64,000 bases of DNA from Papaver somniferum (lineage: Eukaryota > Streptophyta > Magnoliopsida > Ranunculales > Papaveraceae). The notes below the pieces were generated by a model. It was not told the origin of the DNA, searched no databases, and saw nothing but the letters and a program-made list of their open reading frames with translations. Position numbers and translations under genes: made by a program. Below, one piece after another: positions 1 through 11,009 of the stretch. Position 1 is the stretch's first letter; each line of letters starts with the position of its first letter. The stretch covers positions 237,130,777 to 237,194,776 of the forward strand of contig NC_039364.1 of the NCBI RefSeq assembly GCF_003573695.1. The letters are read 5' to 3'.

Positions 1-1722
1 TCGTGAAGTTCAAGTCCGCGAACTCAGTCCGCGAACCTATTCCGCGAACTGGCGGAAGTCTCTTTGCTGAGATTTTCTGCTGAGTTTGGAAAACTCTGTC
101 GGTTGCCTCAAGTCTGAGAACTTTTTTGTGAGCTTAAGTGGTTATGATCTAAAGATGTGCTCTGAAAATGAAACTTAAATTAGTAAGGAATGCTTTATGC
201 AAACCGTGGCTATAAAGTTCATGAGCCGATTCAATCGAATCGAACCATCTTTGTTTCAATTGTGTCTTGTGTAGTTACATAAGATCTCATAGCATATTGA
301 ACAACTCTCTAACTAGTTCATTTGAGTCGATTGAACTAGTTATGGTGAAGAAGAACTAGGTTAATATGAATTGCTCATATGGTTAACCTTTTTGGGTTAA
401 TATGTTGAACCAACATACACGTTCACATTTGGGCATGGTTTTCACAAACCCAGTAAACGTCTACCCAAGTGTGTGTGACAAACTAAGTTTTCGATCTAAA
501 GGTTGAGAAATATTAGCTTGAATCTAAATCAGGTTTTCATTCTGAATATGGATTGATTTGTAACTAAGGAAAAACCCTGATTTGAAGGCTATATAAAGGA
601 GACATCTAGCATTGTGCAAAATTAATCCCCACACGTCTGTGTGATACTAGTGCGCTCGCTAGAATCGATTCTCCTTTAACCTTTGGTTTTCTTCTCTAAA
701 ACCAGGTTAACAATTTAAAGACTTCATTGGAATTGTGAATCCAGACCGATACTACTTTTATCGTAGTTGTGTGATCTGATCTTGTATCTTCTATCGTACG
801 AGTACAATCTATTGATTGGCTTGAGATCGTGAGAGTTCTCCGATAGCCAAGATAAAGAAGTCACAAACATCTTCGTCTCACTGTTTGTGATTCCTCGACA
901 AACTGCTTGTGTAGTCAAGAAGGATTGTTAAGAGGTGATTGATTAATATAGGATGTTCTTCGGGAATATAAGACCGGATTATCAATTGGTTCATGTTCAC
1001 CTTGATTTTATATTTTAAGACGGAACAAAAACCTAGGGTTTTTTTGTGGAGACAGATTTATCCTTTGATAGACTTTTCTGTGTGAGACAGATTTGTTTAT
1101 TATCAAGTCTGCGATTTTGGGTTGCAGCAACTCTTAGTTATGGGTGAGATCAGCTAAGGGAATCAAGTGTGTAGTATCCTACTGGGATCAGAGGCGTAGG
1201 AGTACAACTGTACCTTGAATTAGTGGGAGACTGATTGGGGTTCAAGTATAGTCCAGTCCGAAGTTAGCTTGTAGTAGGCTAGTGTCTGTAGCGGCTTAAT
1301 ACAGTGTGTATTCAATCTGGACTAGGTCCCGGGGTTTTTCTGCATTTGCGGTTTCCTCGTTAACAAAACTTCTGGTGTTTGTGTTATTTCTTTTCCGCAT
1401 TATATTTTATATAATTGAAATAATACAGGTTGTGCGTTAAGATCATCAATTAGAAATCCAACCTTTGGTTGTTGATTGATATTGATTGATCCTTGGATAT
1501 TGGTCTTAGGTACGTCCAAGTTATTCCTTGTGTTTGATTAAAGACTCGTTATTGTTTTAGCTTGAGTAAATAAAAACAAGTGAGAGATATTGACTCCTTG
1601 AGATACTTTAATATAGATTGAGTCTGACTGTCTAGTTGATTCTCTAGCAAAGTATTTCGGAGTTAGTCCATACATATTTCTAAGCGAAATATTGGGTGGT
1701 GTTGTTAGACCCCCGCTTTTCA
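1..1722 (+). mobile_element. LTR of long copia-type family, copy A (5' part outside window)
   Basis: This stretch is the reverse complement of the long repeats at 27460-29783, 30301-32748 and 41554-44005, which are LTRs of a copia retrotransposon. It ends in CCCCCGCTTTTCA at 1722, the same CA terminus seen in the complete copies. A TATA box (CTATATAAAG) lies at 589-598. Three copies of a TCCGCGAAC motif at about 13-55 mark a U3 repeat block. No tRNA-Met primer site follows the end, so this is a 3' or solo LTR. It is inserted into a gypsy RT gene that resumes at 1723. The start and the target duplication lie outside the window. Confidence 0.8.
589..598 (+). promoter_or_regulatory. TATA box of LTR copy A
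   Basis: CTATATAAAG is followed by GAGACATCTAGC. The same block occurs on the minus strand in the other LTR copies, for example near 42698-42706, so it is the probable LTR promoter core. Confidence 0.55.
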
Positions 1723-2533
1723 ACTAATCGCCCTGTCAGTTTCTGGACCTCCTTCTTCGTCCTCAGGGACGGCATATCTCCGATGACTCTGATATTTCCT
1801 GATTCGCTTTGATCCCTTTATGGGTCATCAAGTATCCAAAGAACTTTCCCACGGATAACCCGAAAGAACACTTTGCTGGATTGAGCTTCATCCGATATCG
1901 CTTCAAAATATCGAATGTGTTTTGTAGATTGTGAAAATGAGACTCATTTTGCTCAGATTTTACTACCAGATCGTCGATATAAACCTTCACCGTCTTCCCA
2001 ATTAGGTCTTTGAACATGTCTTCTACTAAATGTTGGTAGGTTACTCCTGCATTCTTCAGCCAGAACGACATCACGGTATAATAGTAGACTCCCCTGTCAG
2101 TCACAAAGGCAGTATGCTCCCGATCCTCTTCGAACAAAGTTATTTTATTATAACCTGAAAAACCGTCCATCAATGACAGTCTTTCGTATCTGCGGGTTAC
2201 ATCCACCAAATCTCTTATCCGCGGAAGTGGGTACGGATCACATGGGCATGCTTTATTCAAATCAGTAAAATCGACACAGACACGAATTTTCCCATTCTTC
2301 TTTGGAACATGCATGGCATTAGACTGCCAGCGAGGATACTGGAGTGGTCGAATGAATCCAGTGAGGATACTGGACATGTTTATACTCACCCATCTGATGC
2401 GAGCTTCATCATAAATCCAAAAAACTTCACCTGTTTCTTTAGTAATGTATGTATGGGTGTCATAAAAGGTTTGAATCTCAGCATGCTCGGATCCAGATTT
2501 CCGTTTCTGTTTTAAGAATGAAATAAAATACAA
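1723..2533 (-). pseudogene. Ty3/gypsy reverse transcriptase fragment
   Basis: A 256-codon reading frame (1763-2533) encodes the core of a Ty3/gypsy RT. In order it shows the VPKKNGK segment, the CVDFTDLNKACP segment, the LMDGFSGYN palm motif and the catalytic YIDD (codons at about 1970-1981). After a frame change the sequence reads on toward 1723 with the conserved connection motif (KKEVQKLTGR). There the LTR at 1-1722 cuts it off. Gag, protease, RNase H and integrase are absent here. The wording of the motifs is closest to Tat-type elements. It is a relic, broken by a frameshift and by the LTR insertion. Confidence 0.85.
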
Positions 2534-3162
2534 GTAAGAACCTGATTAAGTAAGTTGATTTTGCAACAAAAATAGATTGAACATTAGATAATCACTTTTC
2601 AAATTATTCACCAGTTGCTTCTAGTAAGGTCCTCTTATCTCGTGACCTTCTCTTTTATGGTAAAGTTGACGACATTCGGTGTTGGGACTTTTTGAACCAT
2701 ATAATAAGGCACATGTACATTGGGTTATGACAATGTCAGCCTATGGTTATTTGAAGTATGTTAATTAGAAATAATGTAGCTTGTTTTCTTTATGTAGACG
2801 GAGGTTCAAAGCCGGAGACTTCAATTGTTATTGGTGCTGATTAGATGGGAGGTAGTATTTTTGAATTTCATATTTCAAGATCAAAAGTTAGGTTTAGTAC
2901 GCCTATTCATGTTTGATCAAGTGGCAGGTTTGTTACAAACTACAATGGGTAATGATCATGTGTCTCGCGTGTAATGTACACGTCTTATGTTGTCTGTTAG
3001 TATTAGTTAGCACTCGTGCGTGTATCTTGTGTAATAAGTATGCTAAGTCATTTGTTAACTATATTATTAATGTAAGTAGAGGTTAAGATCGAAACCCTAA
3101 TATTGCTTTGTATGCCTGCTGCATGGTAAGAAGAAGAGAAACAAACTTGTTAACTCACAAAA
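2534..3162. other. Intergenic stretch, nothing recognised
   Basis: AT-rich sequence between the gypsy fragment and the small ORF at 3163. I see no coding frame, RNA gene or terminal repeats. A promoter for the downstream ORF could lie here, but no convincing TATA box stands out. Confidence 0.4.
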
Positions 3163-3411
3163 ATGTCAGCTCCTTTGAGAAAAATTTGTTCCGAATTCAG
3201 ACGTTTAGGTACGAAGTTCATCTCAGCAAGGAATTCCTCGTCCATGGTTGATGGAGCAGAGAAGGTTCCTAAAGGAATTAAGAAGAATATTATTAAGTCG
3301 GCGGTGGTTGGTGGAACTTTGAGTCTGAGTTTTGGTAGTTTGGATAGTTACATGGTGTATGGAAAGGAATCAGTAACATATGTTCAATGGAAGCGTATAA
3401 AGAAATGGTAA
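3163..3411 (+). CDS. Small protein of unknown function (82 aa)
   Basis: An open frame of 82 codons. The product is basic (N-terminus MSAPLRKICSEFRRLGTKF, C-terminus KRIKKW) with a short hydrophobic, glycine-rich middle (SAVVGGTLSLSFG). That could be a weak membrane or mitochondrial targeting feature, but I do not recognise a family. The stop codon abuts the terminal repeat of a deleted copia element (3411-4771), so the C-terminus may have been changed by that insertion. The sequence does not look like any transposon protein nearby. It may be a real small gene, the first exon of a disrupted gene, or a chance ORF. Confidence 0.35.
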   Translation: MSAPLRKICSEFRRLGTKFISARNSSSMVDGAEKVPKGIKKNIIKSAVVGGTLSLSFGSLDSYMVYGKESVTYVQWKRIKKW

Positions 3412-4771
3412 AAGAGGATTCTCATCATTGTTGATAGATAAATACAGACAGGGATGACTTTATATACAGACACAAGACATGACATACATCTCATTACAGC
3501 CGTGTCAGAGATAGACAAAGTGTAAAACTATAACTAACTGTTAGATATAACAGAATATTACAGATGCAAAACTAACTACCATTAGTACTGTTATTAGCCC
3601 CCCGCAAGTTGAACTGGTAGACGAATGAACACTCAACTTTTCACGCAGGAAGTCAAATATGGATGAAGTATGGCCCTTGATGAATATATCGGCAACCTGT
3701 GAGCTAGTAGAGATATAATAAAGTTTGATGGACTTCGAATGAACCAACTCTGTGATGAAATGAAAATCAACAACAACATGCTTCATGCGACTATGATTTA
3801 CTGGGTTTGAGGCTAGAGAGATAGACCCAATGTTGTTGGAATTAGTGGAAGAAATATACGTAGATCCTTAAGAAGTTGACATACCCATAGAACTTTAGCA
3901 GTTGTTTGTGCAACTGACCTGTATTCGTCATCAGTGGAAGATCTTGATACAATGGCTTGGTTTTTCGAACTCCAAGTAATTGGATTTGTTCCAAAAAATA
4001 TGCAAAAACCACCCATGCTACGTCTGTCATCAGGGTTTCCAGACCAATCAACATCAGAATATGCATTGATGGCAACAAACCCTTTCTGCATAACTATGCC
4101 ATAATCCAAAGTAGACTTCAAGTATCTAAGTATTATTTTAGCAGCAGTGAGATGTATGTCAGTTGGTGTTTGCATGTGTTGGCAGACCTGATTCACAGAA
4201 TAAGCAATTTCTGGCATGGTCCAAGTAACATATATTGTAGAGCACCTACTAAGGATCTGTACTCAGTAGGATCTGTGAGAGGAATGCTATCATTCTTGCT
4301 CATTTTAACATCACCAATAACAAGAGTAGAACAAGGTTTGGCCCCTAACATGTTGGTTTTATGAAGTAAATCAAGAATGTACTTTGTTTGATTAAGAAAA
4401 ATACCAGTGGCATTCCTCTTCACTTCCAAACCAAGAAAATAACGAACTTCTCCCATGTCCTTGATAGGAAAATGTTGTTTGATGTTAGATATCACAGCAT
4501 TGCAGAAAAGCTCAGAAGATCCCGTTAAGAGTATGTCATCTACATAAACTAACAGAATTATTGTGATTTGAGTGCCAAACACAAAGAGGATTCTCATTAT
4601 TGTTGATAGGTATGAGATACAAACAGGGATGGATTTATATATAGACATGGACATGACAGACAACTCATTATAGCCGTGTCAGAAACAGACATACTGTATA
4701 ACTGTAACTAACTGTTAGATATAACAGAATATTGCAGATGCAAAACTAAGACCGTTAGTACTGTTATTAGC
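3411..4771 (-). mobile_element. Internally deleted Ty1/copia element with short terminal repeats
   Basis: Two direct repeats of about 188 bp (3411-3598 and 4583-4771) bracket under 1 kb of copia pol. Both begin AAAGAGGATTCTCAT and end near TGTTATTAGC. On the minus strand a purine run (GCGGGGGGC, 3598-3607) lies immediately before the left repeat, where a polypurine tract belongs, so the element is on the minus strand. The 5' repeat runs straight into RT sequence, so primer site, gag, protease, integrase and the front of RT are deleted. I could not define canonical TG/CA ends or a target duplication. Confidence 0.7.
3612..4582 (-). pseudogene. Ty1/copia RT-RNase H remnant
   Basis: Minus-strand frames at 4193-4663, 3813-4217 and 3541-3786 encode the C-terminal half of copia RT and its RNase H. 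Seen are the catalytic YVDD, the GEVRYFLGLEV segment, YRSLVGALQY, then the RNase H block (AYSDVDWSGNPDDRRS, the SRSSTDDEY glutamate region) and the ADIFIKG tail. Two frame changes separate the parts, so no functional enzyme is encoded. The RT fingers and everything upstream are missing. Confidence 0.85.
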
Positions 4772-4922
4772 GTATCACCAAACTATCTTGGTTTTGAGCC
4801 AAATAAGCGTGAGTGAATGATGGTGCTCTTAGGTTTTGTTTTATGATCTCTGTCTCTAGGACTCCTATTTACTGAGTTGAATGAATCTATGTTTATCTAT
4901 TTTTTTATTTTTTATTTTTTTT

Positions 4923-5700
4923 GGCTTCTCTTAAATATAGCCCAAACATTTATTAACTATACCTCATTTAAAATAAGTGCTTAAGCTAACCAAACAGACC
5001 ATTATAATCATTCCACATGGCCCACAAAATTATATATAATTATTATATATAGCCCAAAATCCTATCATTAAATCCCTAAATCAACAACAACAACAAAAAG
5101 CTAATTATCTAGTAAAATTTATGTAAGATATTTGACATAATTAATGTCTTTGAAGAATAATCAAACCCTTAATCAATCTTACTGTAATCATGATCGAGAA
5201 GAAAAAAACATCATCATAGAGATTTTTTTTGTTTTATGGATTATGTTTATGGAGTTCTAGGTGAATGGTCATAGGAAAAAAATAAAATCTTAGTTTATTC
5301 CATTTCGATTGGTGTTGTTGTGGAGTTTTTTTTAAGAGACTAATTAGAATATACATCCCGATCAATTTTTAAAGTAATCATGATTAAGAAAAAGTTATTT
5401 TAGAGAAAGTTAAGAATTATAATTTATTTTGTTTTGGAGAAAAACTAAGAATTAAGGTTTATATATAATTGTTCAATTTGTGAAAATACTAAAAGAACAA
5501 TGATAATTAATTTTAAATATGATTAAGAAAAAAAAAAATTAGGGTTTATTTTGATTTTGAGTAAAAATGAGATTTAAGTTCAGTTGTTAATAGAAAATTA
5601 AAATTTGTTTGGTTTTTCATTTTTACTTTTGGCTTTTCATTTTAACTTAAATTTTTTGGGGTATGATTAATAAATAGGTGGGCTATATTTAAGAGAAACC
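4923..5700. mobile_element. Non-autonomous TIR transposon (778 bp) in a T-run
   Basis: The ends form an inverted repeat of about 43 bp. The left end is GGCTTCTCTTAAATATAGCC and the right end, read on the other strand, is GGTTTCTCTTAAATATAGCC. Pairing continues through ATTTATTAA and ATACC. Both ends abut runs of about 8-11 T, so a target duplication would be hidden in homopolymer. The interior is AT-rich with no ORF. TIR length would fit a Mutator-like element, but the superfamily is not proven. Confidence 0.7.
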
Positions 5701-5837
5701 TTTTTTTTTTTACGTCTATGTAAAAAAACCTGCATGTAATTAACATGCGGTACTGGTCTTTTTCTATTAAGAAACCTACCTTTGCGATAGGTGTACGAAT
5801 CTATGTTATCTATTTGCGAAGTTGTGTCTGCTGCTGA

Positions 5838-6633
5838 TAGAGGTGTAAATTGGGCTGTGCCAGCACGAGCACAACCCAGCACAGCACGCTAAAATCGGAG
5901 CCCAGCCCAGCACGTGATTTAGCCCAGCACGGCACATCACGTTAGTTTCGTGGGCTGTGTTGGGTTAATCTAATCAGCACAATAGCACAACACAGCACGC
6001 GACACAGATAAACACGTGGCCCAGCCCAGCACAGAACGTTAAGAAAGCACGTCATAGCATGCACAAATACATAATTTAACAAGGTATAATACATCACATT
6101 TTGTGTATATTTCACAAAACAGTCACTATTCTAACTAGTTTTTGACATTTTATGCTAGCTTATTTTTATAACAACACATATAATGCCTAAATATTTGGAA
6201 AATATATCTCAATATTGTTGTTATAATGTCGTTACCTATATATACTTGACTAGAACATTAATTCACATGACAATGATCCAATTTATATTTGGTTCGATAT
6301 TTCTTTTTATTTAATAAACTTGTTAATTTTACTTGAAATAAATTCTGAAATAATTTCAAACTATATGTAGATATCGTGATAATGTCCGACTTAATGTATA
6401 CCATTAAGTGATCTCAAATTGTTTATAGCACGTGTGTCAGCACGGCACAGCATGCACAACACGTTACGTGTTGTGCCCGTGGACTGTGTTGTGCTTAGCT
6501 TTTGACTAGTAAAGCACAGCACGGCACATCACGTTTAAATCGTTGGCATAAACCAGTAAGCACGACACATGGCACGTGAAGCACGCGATTTCGTCTGCCG
6601 GGCTGTGCTGGGCCGGCACGTTTTACACCTTTA
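5838..6633. mobile_element. hAT-like non-autonomous element with CAGCAC subterminal repeats
   Basis: Short inverted ends (TAGAGGTGTAAA at left, TTTTACACCTTTA at right) enclose 796 bp. They are flanked by near-identical 8-bp repeats, GCTGCTGA (5830-5837) and GCTGATGA (6634-6641). An 8-bp target duplication with such ends is typical of the hAT superfamily. Both subterminal regions (about 5855-6060 and 6425-6620) are packed with CAGCAC / GCACGGCACA motifs in both orientations, resembling transposase-binding clusters. No transposase is encoded, so mobilisation would need one in trans. Confidence 0.8.
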
Positions 6634-6982
6634 GCTGATGATGATAAATTATTATTCACGTCTTGATTAAAAAAAAAAAGAGGTTAAGCTCTACTGATTA
6701 ATGTAATGAAGTCACCTTGTCTTTAGTCCAAATTCTATGATGATATATGCTCATCGTGCACTCATCAATTCATGGAGTCACTTGATTTTGTTTCCGATTG
6801 TCGTCAGATTTTTTAAATTAAAACAAAGATGATTGATAGGAATAATTGAAAGAAGCTTTGACTTGGATATTTGTTTGGTGAAGTAATATTCTGACATCCC
6901 TCCCATTAACTCGTTGTCCTTAAAACTTTGTCAAAATTTTATTGCCCAAACATGAGGGCTTCTAAGTACTGCCCAAACCGGT

Positions 6983-8296
6983 TTGGTCAGTTCCAACTCC
7001 AAGAGCTTTGAACACAACATGTTTTGTTCAAAAGTGCACCCAAAAACTGCTGAAATCTCACTATCATCGCCACCATTTTCGTCATCAGCGTGTATTATAG
7101 CCAAGAATAGTGATCTCATAAGACAGATTTTATTGTATTTGCCAGTGAAATCTTTACTTGTATGTAAATCCGTTTCAAAACAATGGCTTTCCATAATCTC
7201 TGATGCTTATTTCACTTACAAACATTACCTACGAAGCCGTATTTTGCTCCCTAAACTTTACTCGCTTGCAATCTCAGTAACCTCCAAACACCAGGTATGT
7301 CAACTTTTCTATCTTGATGGAACAAAAGTCACCGTAGCATCATCCTCGTCTCTCCCGTGCTTCGAATCCCTGTCTGTCTTGAATGATCCAGCAAAAGTAT
7401 CCATTTTTGAATCTTGCAATGGCTTTTTCTGTTGTAGAAGTTACAGACGTGGTCAAGGATATCATGACTATTTCATCTTCAATCCGTATACAAGGCATTA
7501 CAAATTCCTACCGCCAGCGTCTCCAGTCGTAAATAACTTTAAGTTCTCCGAGGTTTGTAGTGTTAGCTTAGCTTTCGATCCACTTAAATCGAGTCATTAT
7601 GCAGCTGTTTGTATCTGGAGAAGAAATCACAAAACTTATTCTTATCATATCGAAATTTACTCATCCAAAACAAAGAACTGGAGACTCTCTGAAAATACTT
7701 TCACTGCACCCGGAGATTATGCATTCCATAAATCTGGCGTTTACTGGAATGGCTCGTTGCACTGGATCTCCCCCAACATAGAGTACTCGTTTTGTTTCGA
7801 CAACAATCAAGATGTAGTAAAAACAATGCCAGTGCTACCTTTACATTCCCCAAATGATTGGCATCGTTATACGAGTACATATTTTGGAGAGTCAAATGGG
7901 CATATGTATCTTATTAAGAATCATAAGTTGTGCTATACTCTATTCGACGTTTGGGAGATGGAACTGGATTACACAAAATGGACAGTAAAGTACCATGTTG
8001 ATATTCAACCGCTCATAGTTGCATACCCGGAAATGGTTCAAGTGAATATTTTTTCAAACCAGCCTAATTATGATTTTTATTTCTTGTCGGTTGTTGGGGC
8101 CGAAAAAGATCAGAAAGATTCATCTAAGCTGTTGATACGAATAGCAGATAGCATAATCTCATATGATCTTAACCAATTCAGCTTCAAGAAAGTTCATGAT
8201 TTATCACAAGACCTGCATTTGGAGGAGGAGGATTACCCAGTAACGTACCAAAGCGTTGATGCTTATCAATGCATTGAATCACTCGCTCATGTTTAA
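6983..8296 (+). CDS. F-box protein with F-box-associated domain (437 aa)
   Basis: An intact single-exon frame. Residues about 41-80 are an F-box (SDLIRQILLYLPVKSLLVCK then SVSKQWLSIISD), the part that binds the Skp1/ASK subunit of an SCF ubiquitin ligase. Residues about 140-180 begin an F-box-associated interaction domain (CNGFFCC, then FIFNPYTRHYKFLPP), which continues as beta-rich repeats to the C-terminus and should bind the substrate. The layout fits the large plant family that includes Arabidopsis At5g07610-like proteins. The substrate cannot be inferred. The first Met at 6983 gives a 40-residue leader before the F-box; Met at 7019 is an alternative. No frameshift or stop interrupts it, unlike nearly everything around it. 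It stands alone, between a hAT element upstream and a MITE in the 3' flank. Confidence 0.9.
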   Translation: MVSSNSKSFEHNMFCSKVHPKTAEISLSSPPFSSSACIIAKNSDLIRQILLYLPVKSLLVCKSVSKQWLSIISDAYFTYKHYLRSRILLPKLYSLAISVTSKHQVCQLFYLDGTKVTVASSSSLPCFESLSVLNDPAKVSIFESCNGFFCCRSYRRGQGYHDYFIFNPYTRHYKFLPPASPVVNNFKFSEVCSVSLAFDPLKSSHYAAVCIWRRNHKTYSYHIEIYSSKTKNWRLSENTFTAPGDYAFHKSGVYWNGSLHWISPNIEYSFCFDNNQDVVKTMPVLPLHSPNDWHRYTSTYFGESNGHMYLIKNHKLCYTLFDVWEMELDYTKWTVKYHVDIQPLIVAYPEMVQVNIFSNQPNYDFYFLSVVGAEKDQKDSSKLLIRIADSIISYDLNQFSFKKVHDLSQDLHLEEEDYPVTYQSVDAYQCIESLAHV

Positions 8297-8402
8297 CTGA
8301 TTATTTTTCTCATATGTAATTTTTGTTTTTCTATGCAATCTTCAGTTGTTCATAACAATTTCTCAGATCTTGAGCTTTATACAGAATTTCATTTTGTGAC
8401 CT

Positions 8403-8570
8403 AATGTGAGGCGAGGCGCCAAGCCCTTCCCCTCGCCTCGCCTAGCGCTTAGGTGCGCCTCAGGCGGCCACAAAAAAAATTCAAGATGGTGTTCCCCGCC
8501 TTTTGCGCCTTACTGGTGAGGCGCCCACTTTTTGCCTAGGCGAGCGCCTAGCTGGCCTTAAACAACATAG
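8403..8570. mobile_element. hAT-type MITE (168 bp), GGCGC-rich
   Basis: A compact, strongly GC-rich insert built of repeated GAGGCG / CGCCTAG motifs that can fold back on itself. It is flanked by perfect 8-bp direct repeats TGTGACCT at 8395-8402 and 8571-8578. The right end reads CTATGTTGTTTAAGGCC on the minus strand. It lies about 100 bp after the F-box stop codon, probably in its 3' UTR or just beyond. Confidence 0.75.
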
Positions 8571-8578
8571 TGTGACCT

Positions 8579-9580
8579 GACTTGGCCAATTTGGCTGGGC
8601 ACAGACTATGACTTGTTAGGCTAAACCTGTCATCTGCTGAACCGATTTCAAAGGCTGCACAAATGATATGTTATCTACTTATCTTGGCTTACCACATTCC
8701 ATGGCGCCTATGGAAATTTCATGCCACGACTCCACTTTCTGAACCTTAGTATTTACAGATGCATTTTGGATAGTTATATGTACATTAACCCAAAAAAAAT
8801 ATCGCATAAGAAAAGTTGTTTGCACGGTTGTAGTGTTTTAAGTTTATGAGCTTATATGTGGAGAGGTGAATGCTAATACCATTCGTCTTAAAAAAAACGT
8901 TCATGATTACTCATTACACATCTGCTTCCCCTGCACACCTAGCTAACTGGTATGAACTGCGGAATTTTTCAACAGAAGCCCACTGGAATGGGGTAACAGA
9001 TGAAATTTCCGAGTACATCCTACTGAGATTATCTCAGTACCAGAAAATTTAACACTCTTAATTACTGTCAGCTCCCAGGTCAAAAAGGATTTGCTATAAC
9101 GGATAAGAAACCGCGATAGGATGCGGCACGTGGTAATCTCGCAGAGGTTGGTAGCGGATTACAGTCGGTGGTGCATTGATTGATACGCCTCCCAGCCTGG
9201 CCGATGTTTACGAGAGATATTGTTGTGATTATTTGTCTAAAACTGCATTAGTTCTACACTTGCCATCCCAATCTAGATATGGAATGGAACACTTGCCATC
9301 CGAGGCTGGATGAGGCTAACAACCGAGACATTTTTTCGTTGAAAGTATGCATGCACATCCTTTCCATACATGGATAATAATCTCAAAAAGAACGGCTTGA
9401 TGACCGCTGATACAGACGGTTCTGCCACGTAAAATAACAGGAAAGAAGATCATCAAAACATGGCCTCAGACACTTCGTAGTAGCAGCAAAATATATTGGC
9501 CTAGTAGTCACAGTATCATCTCCCAAAACTATCATAATTTACAACCTTCCAATTTTTCAACCCACCCATTCCCCTTTGAA
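8579..9580. other. Intergenic, no gene recognised
   Basis: Mixed-composition sequence with only a 60-codon open frame (8870-9052) that shows no family motif. A CACGTG G-box core lies near 9128, inside sequence that could be upstream regulatory DNA for the small gene at 9718. No terminal repeats or RNA gene were seen. Confidence 0.35.
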
Positions 9581-9582
9581 AC

Positions 9583-9591
9583 TCTATATTT
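9583..9591 (+). promoter_or_regulatory. Possible TATA box for the gene at 9718
   Basis: CTATATTTA lies about 130 bp before the favoured ATG and about 40 bp after a pyrimidine-rich stretch, a reasonable spacing for a plant core promoter with a roughly 100-nt leader. Confidence 0.35.
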
Positions 9592-9717
9592 ATGTTTTCC
9601 ATTACAGCATTTCTCATAGAGCTCTCTCGCAAGCTGTGTTTTGCTCTATTTCTCTCTGTATACCGCTGTTTATACTGCTCTTCAGCCTCCTTATTCACTC
9701 ATTTCCGTGACACAACC

Positions 9718-10146
9718 ATGTCTGGAAATGAAGAGAGTATTGTTAGTATCAATGCATGGCAGCCAGATAATAGTTTCCTAGATAGCCTCTCAGATGATTT
9801 CCGCTTCGTGACCTTCCTCATTTACTTTACTCTCGGTCACAGCCACCAGTGGGTGGTTTTTGATGAAGGTAATCCAAATCCAATTGTCATCCACCATGGG
9901 CATGTTCCAACCATTAGGAGAATGTTCTTTGTAAGTGCAGACCTTTTAATTTCTGAGGCAACTGGTGATGAGTTGATAAGTGATTTCTTAGACCGTCTCT
10001 ATGTTCCTTTCAACATGCAAGAGAACTTGATACCAAGGCTCTTTGACATCTTCCAGCAAGCTGCAAATGATGATGCAAACGTTGGTCGCACCTTAATTGC
10101 ATTGGTTGTCAAGATTCATGTCAGCACAACCATTTCATGTCCATGA
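9718..10146 (+). CDS. Hypothetical protein (142 aa)
   Basis: The favoured start is the ATG at 9718 in context ACAACCATGTCT, which matches plant initiation preferences. The frame is open upstream to 9592, but that leader is hydrophobic and looks like UTR. The product begins MSGNEESIVSINAWQPDN, is acidic, and contains a WVVFDEGNPNP segment and a helical stretch ending LIPRLFDIFQQAAND. I do not recognise a domain. The frame ends at 10146; a continuing frame after 10171 would need an intron of only about 50 nt, which is too short for plants, so I keep the simple ORF. It is not related to the neighbouring transposons. Confidence 0.45.
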   Translation: MSGNEESIVSINAWQPDNSFLDSLSDDFRFVTFLIYFTLGHSHQWVVFDEGNPNPIVIHHGHVPTIRRMFFVSADLLISEATGDELISDFLDRLYVPFNMQENLIPRLFDIFQQAANDDANVGRTLIALVVKIHVSTTISCP

Positions 10147-10485
10147 AAATTAATGTTCATGCATGCTGCAGGATCACTTGAATCGGTTTATGGGTTTGGT
10201 AATAATGCTTATTTCAGATAGCTAGAGAATCTAGTGATTCACTCTATCTGTTTATGTAGTTCTTTATTTTCTTGTTGGAGCTGGGGAGTTTTTATTTGCA
10301 TCACTTATCAATAAATAAATTAAGAATTTTCCAACTCTGTGCATGTGCAAATTGAATCACCTAAGTTTTCCTTTAAGAAAAATGAAATGTCAAATAGATA
10401 ACCAGACGCAAACAAGGGAATTGAGAAACTGATCTGCATGCGCCATTAGTTTCATAAATTAATTGATGCGTGTGACCTATTTGGT
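10147..10485. other. Intergenic, probable 3' flank of the small gene
   Basis: AT-rich sequence containing AATAAATAAAT near 10310, which could serve as a polyadenylation signal. Nothing else was recognised. Confidence 0.35.
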
Positions 10486-10701
10486 TCATAAATGAACCGT
10501 TCCTTCGAGAGCCAGCACGTTTGTTAAATCACGAATATTCTTGAAGCTAGCCTTATTCAGATCATAATGAAGAGAATAGAGTACAAATTTGGTGCCTGCA
10601 AAACTAACTAGAAGCCAAATAGCGAGACGGAAAATAATCAAGGTTTTTACTCCCTTGGTAAATGAAATTCTGGGGTTGCCGCTTCTGTCACCATATTTCA
10701 T
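10486..10701 (-). pseudogene. F-box-associated domain fragment
   Basis: A 71-codon minus-strand frame includes GTKFVLYSLHYDLNKASFKN followed by IRDL. This resembles the C-terminal strand of the intact F-box protein upstream (ISYDLNQFSFKKVHDL). The F-box itself is absent. It is most simply a 3' remnant of a duplicated F-box gene in inverted orientation. Short length makes the call tentative. Confidence 0.5.
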
Positions 10702-11009
10702 CTAGCAGCTGTTAGGGGTTCAATTAGCTTCCACAAAATTGAAACTGCGTTATGCAATCAGGAGAACAAAAACGTTATACAAATTTGAACCCCAAAAGGA
10801 GTAGCATTTAGAATAACATTAGGTTAATTATCAACGTACATATGTTTGGCAACATAAGATGCATGCAGACTTGGTTGTTAGTTGGATGAAATGCTATGTG
10901 ATTTTGAGAGCACAAGCTGTTATGACAATTTCTAGTTCACTTTACGACTTTATGACACAATGAATGAAATGTGTCTGAAATGATTACATCAATGTCCTTC
11001 GCATGCTTG

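Noticed and set aside
8870..9052. 60-codon frame as a gene
   Set aside because: No motif, no promoter signal and a length expected by chance.
10127..10220. An extra exon extending the 142-aa protein past 10146
   Set aside because: The required intron would be about 50 nt with a weak donor, below the usual plant minimum.
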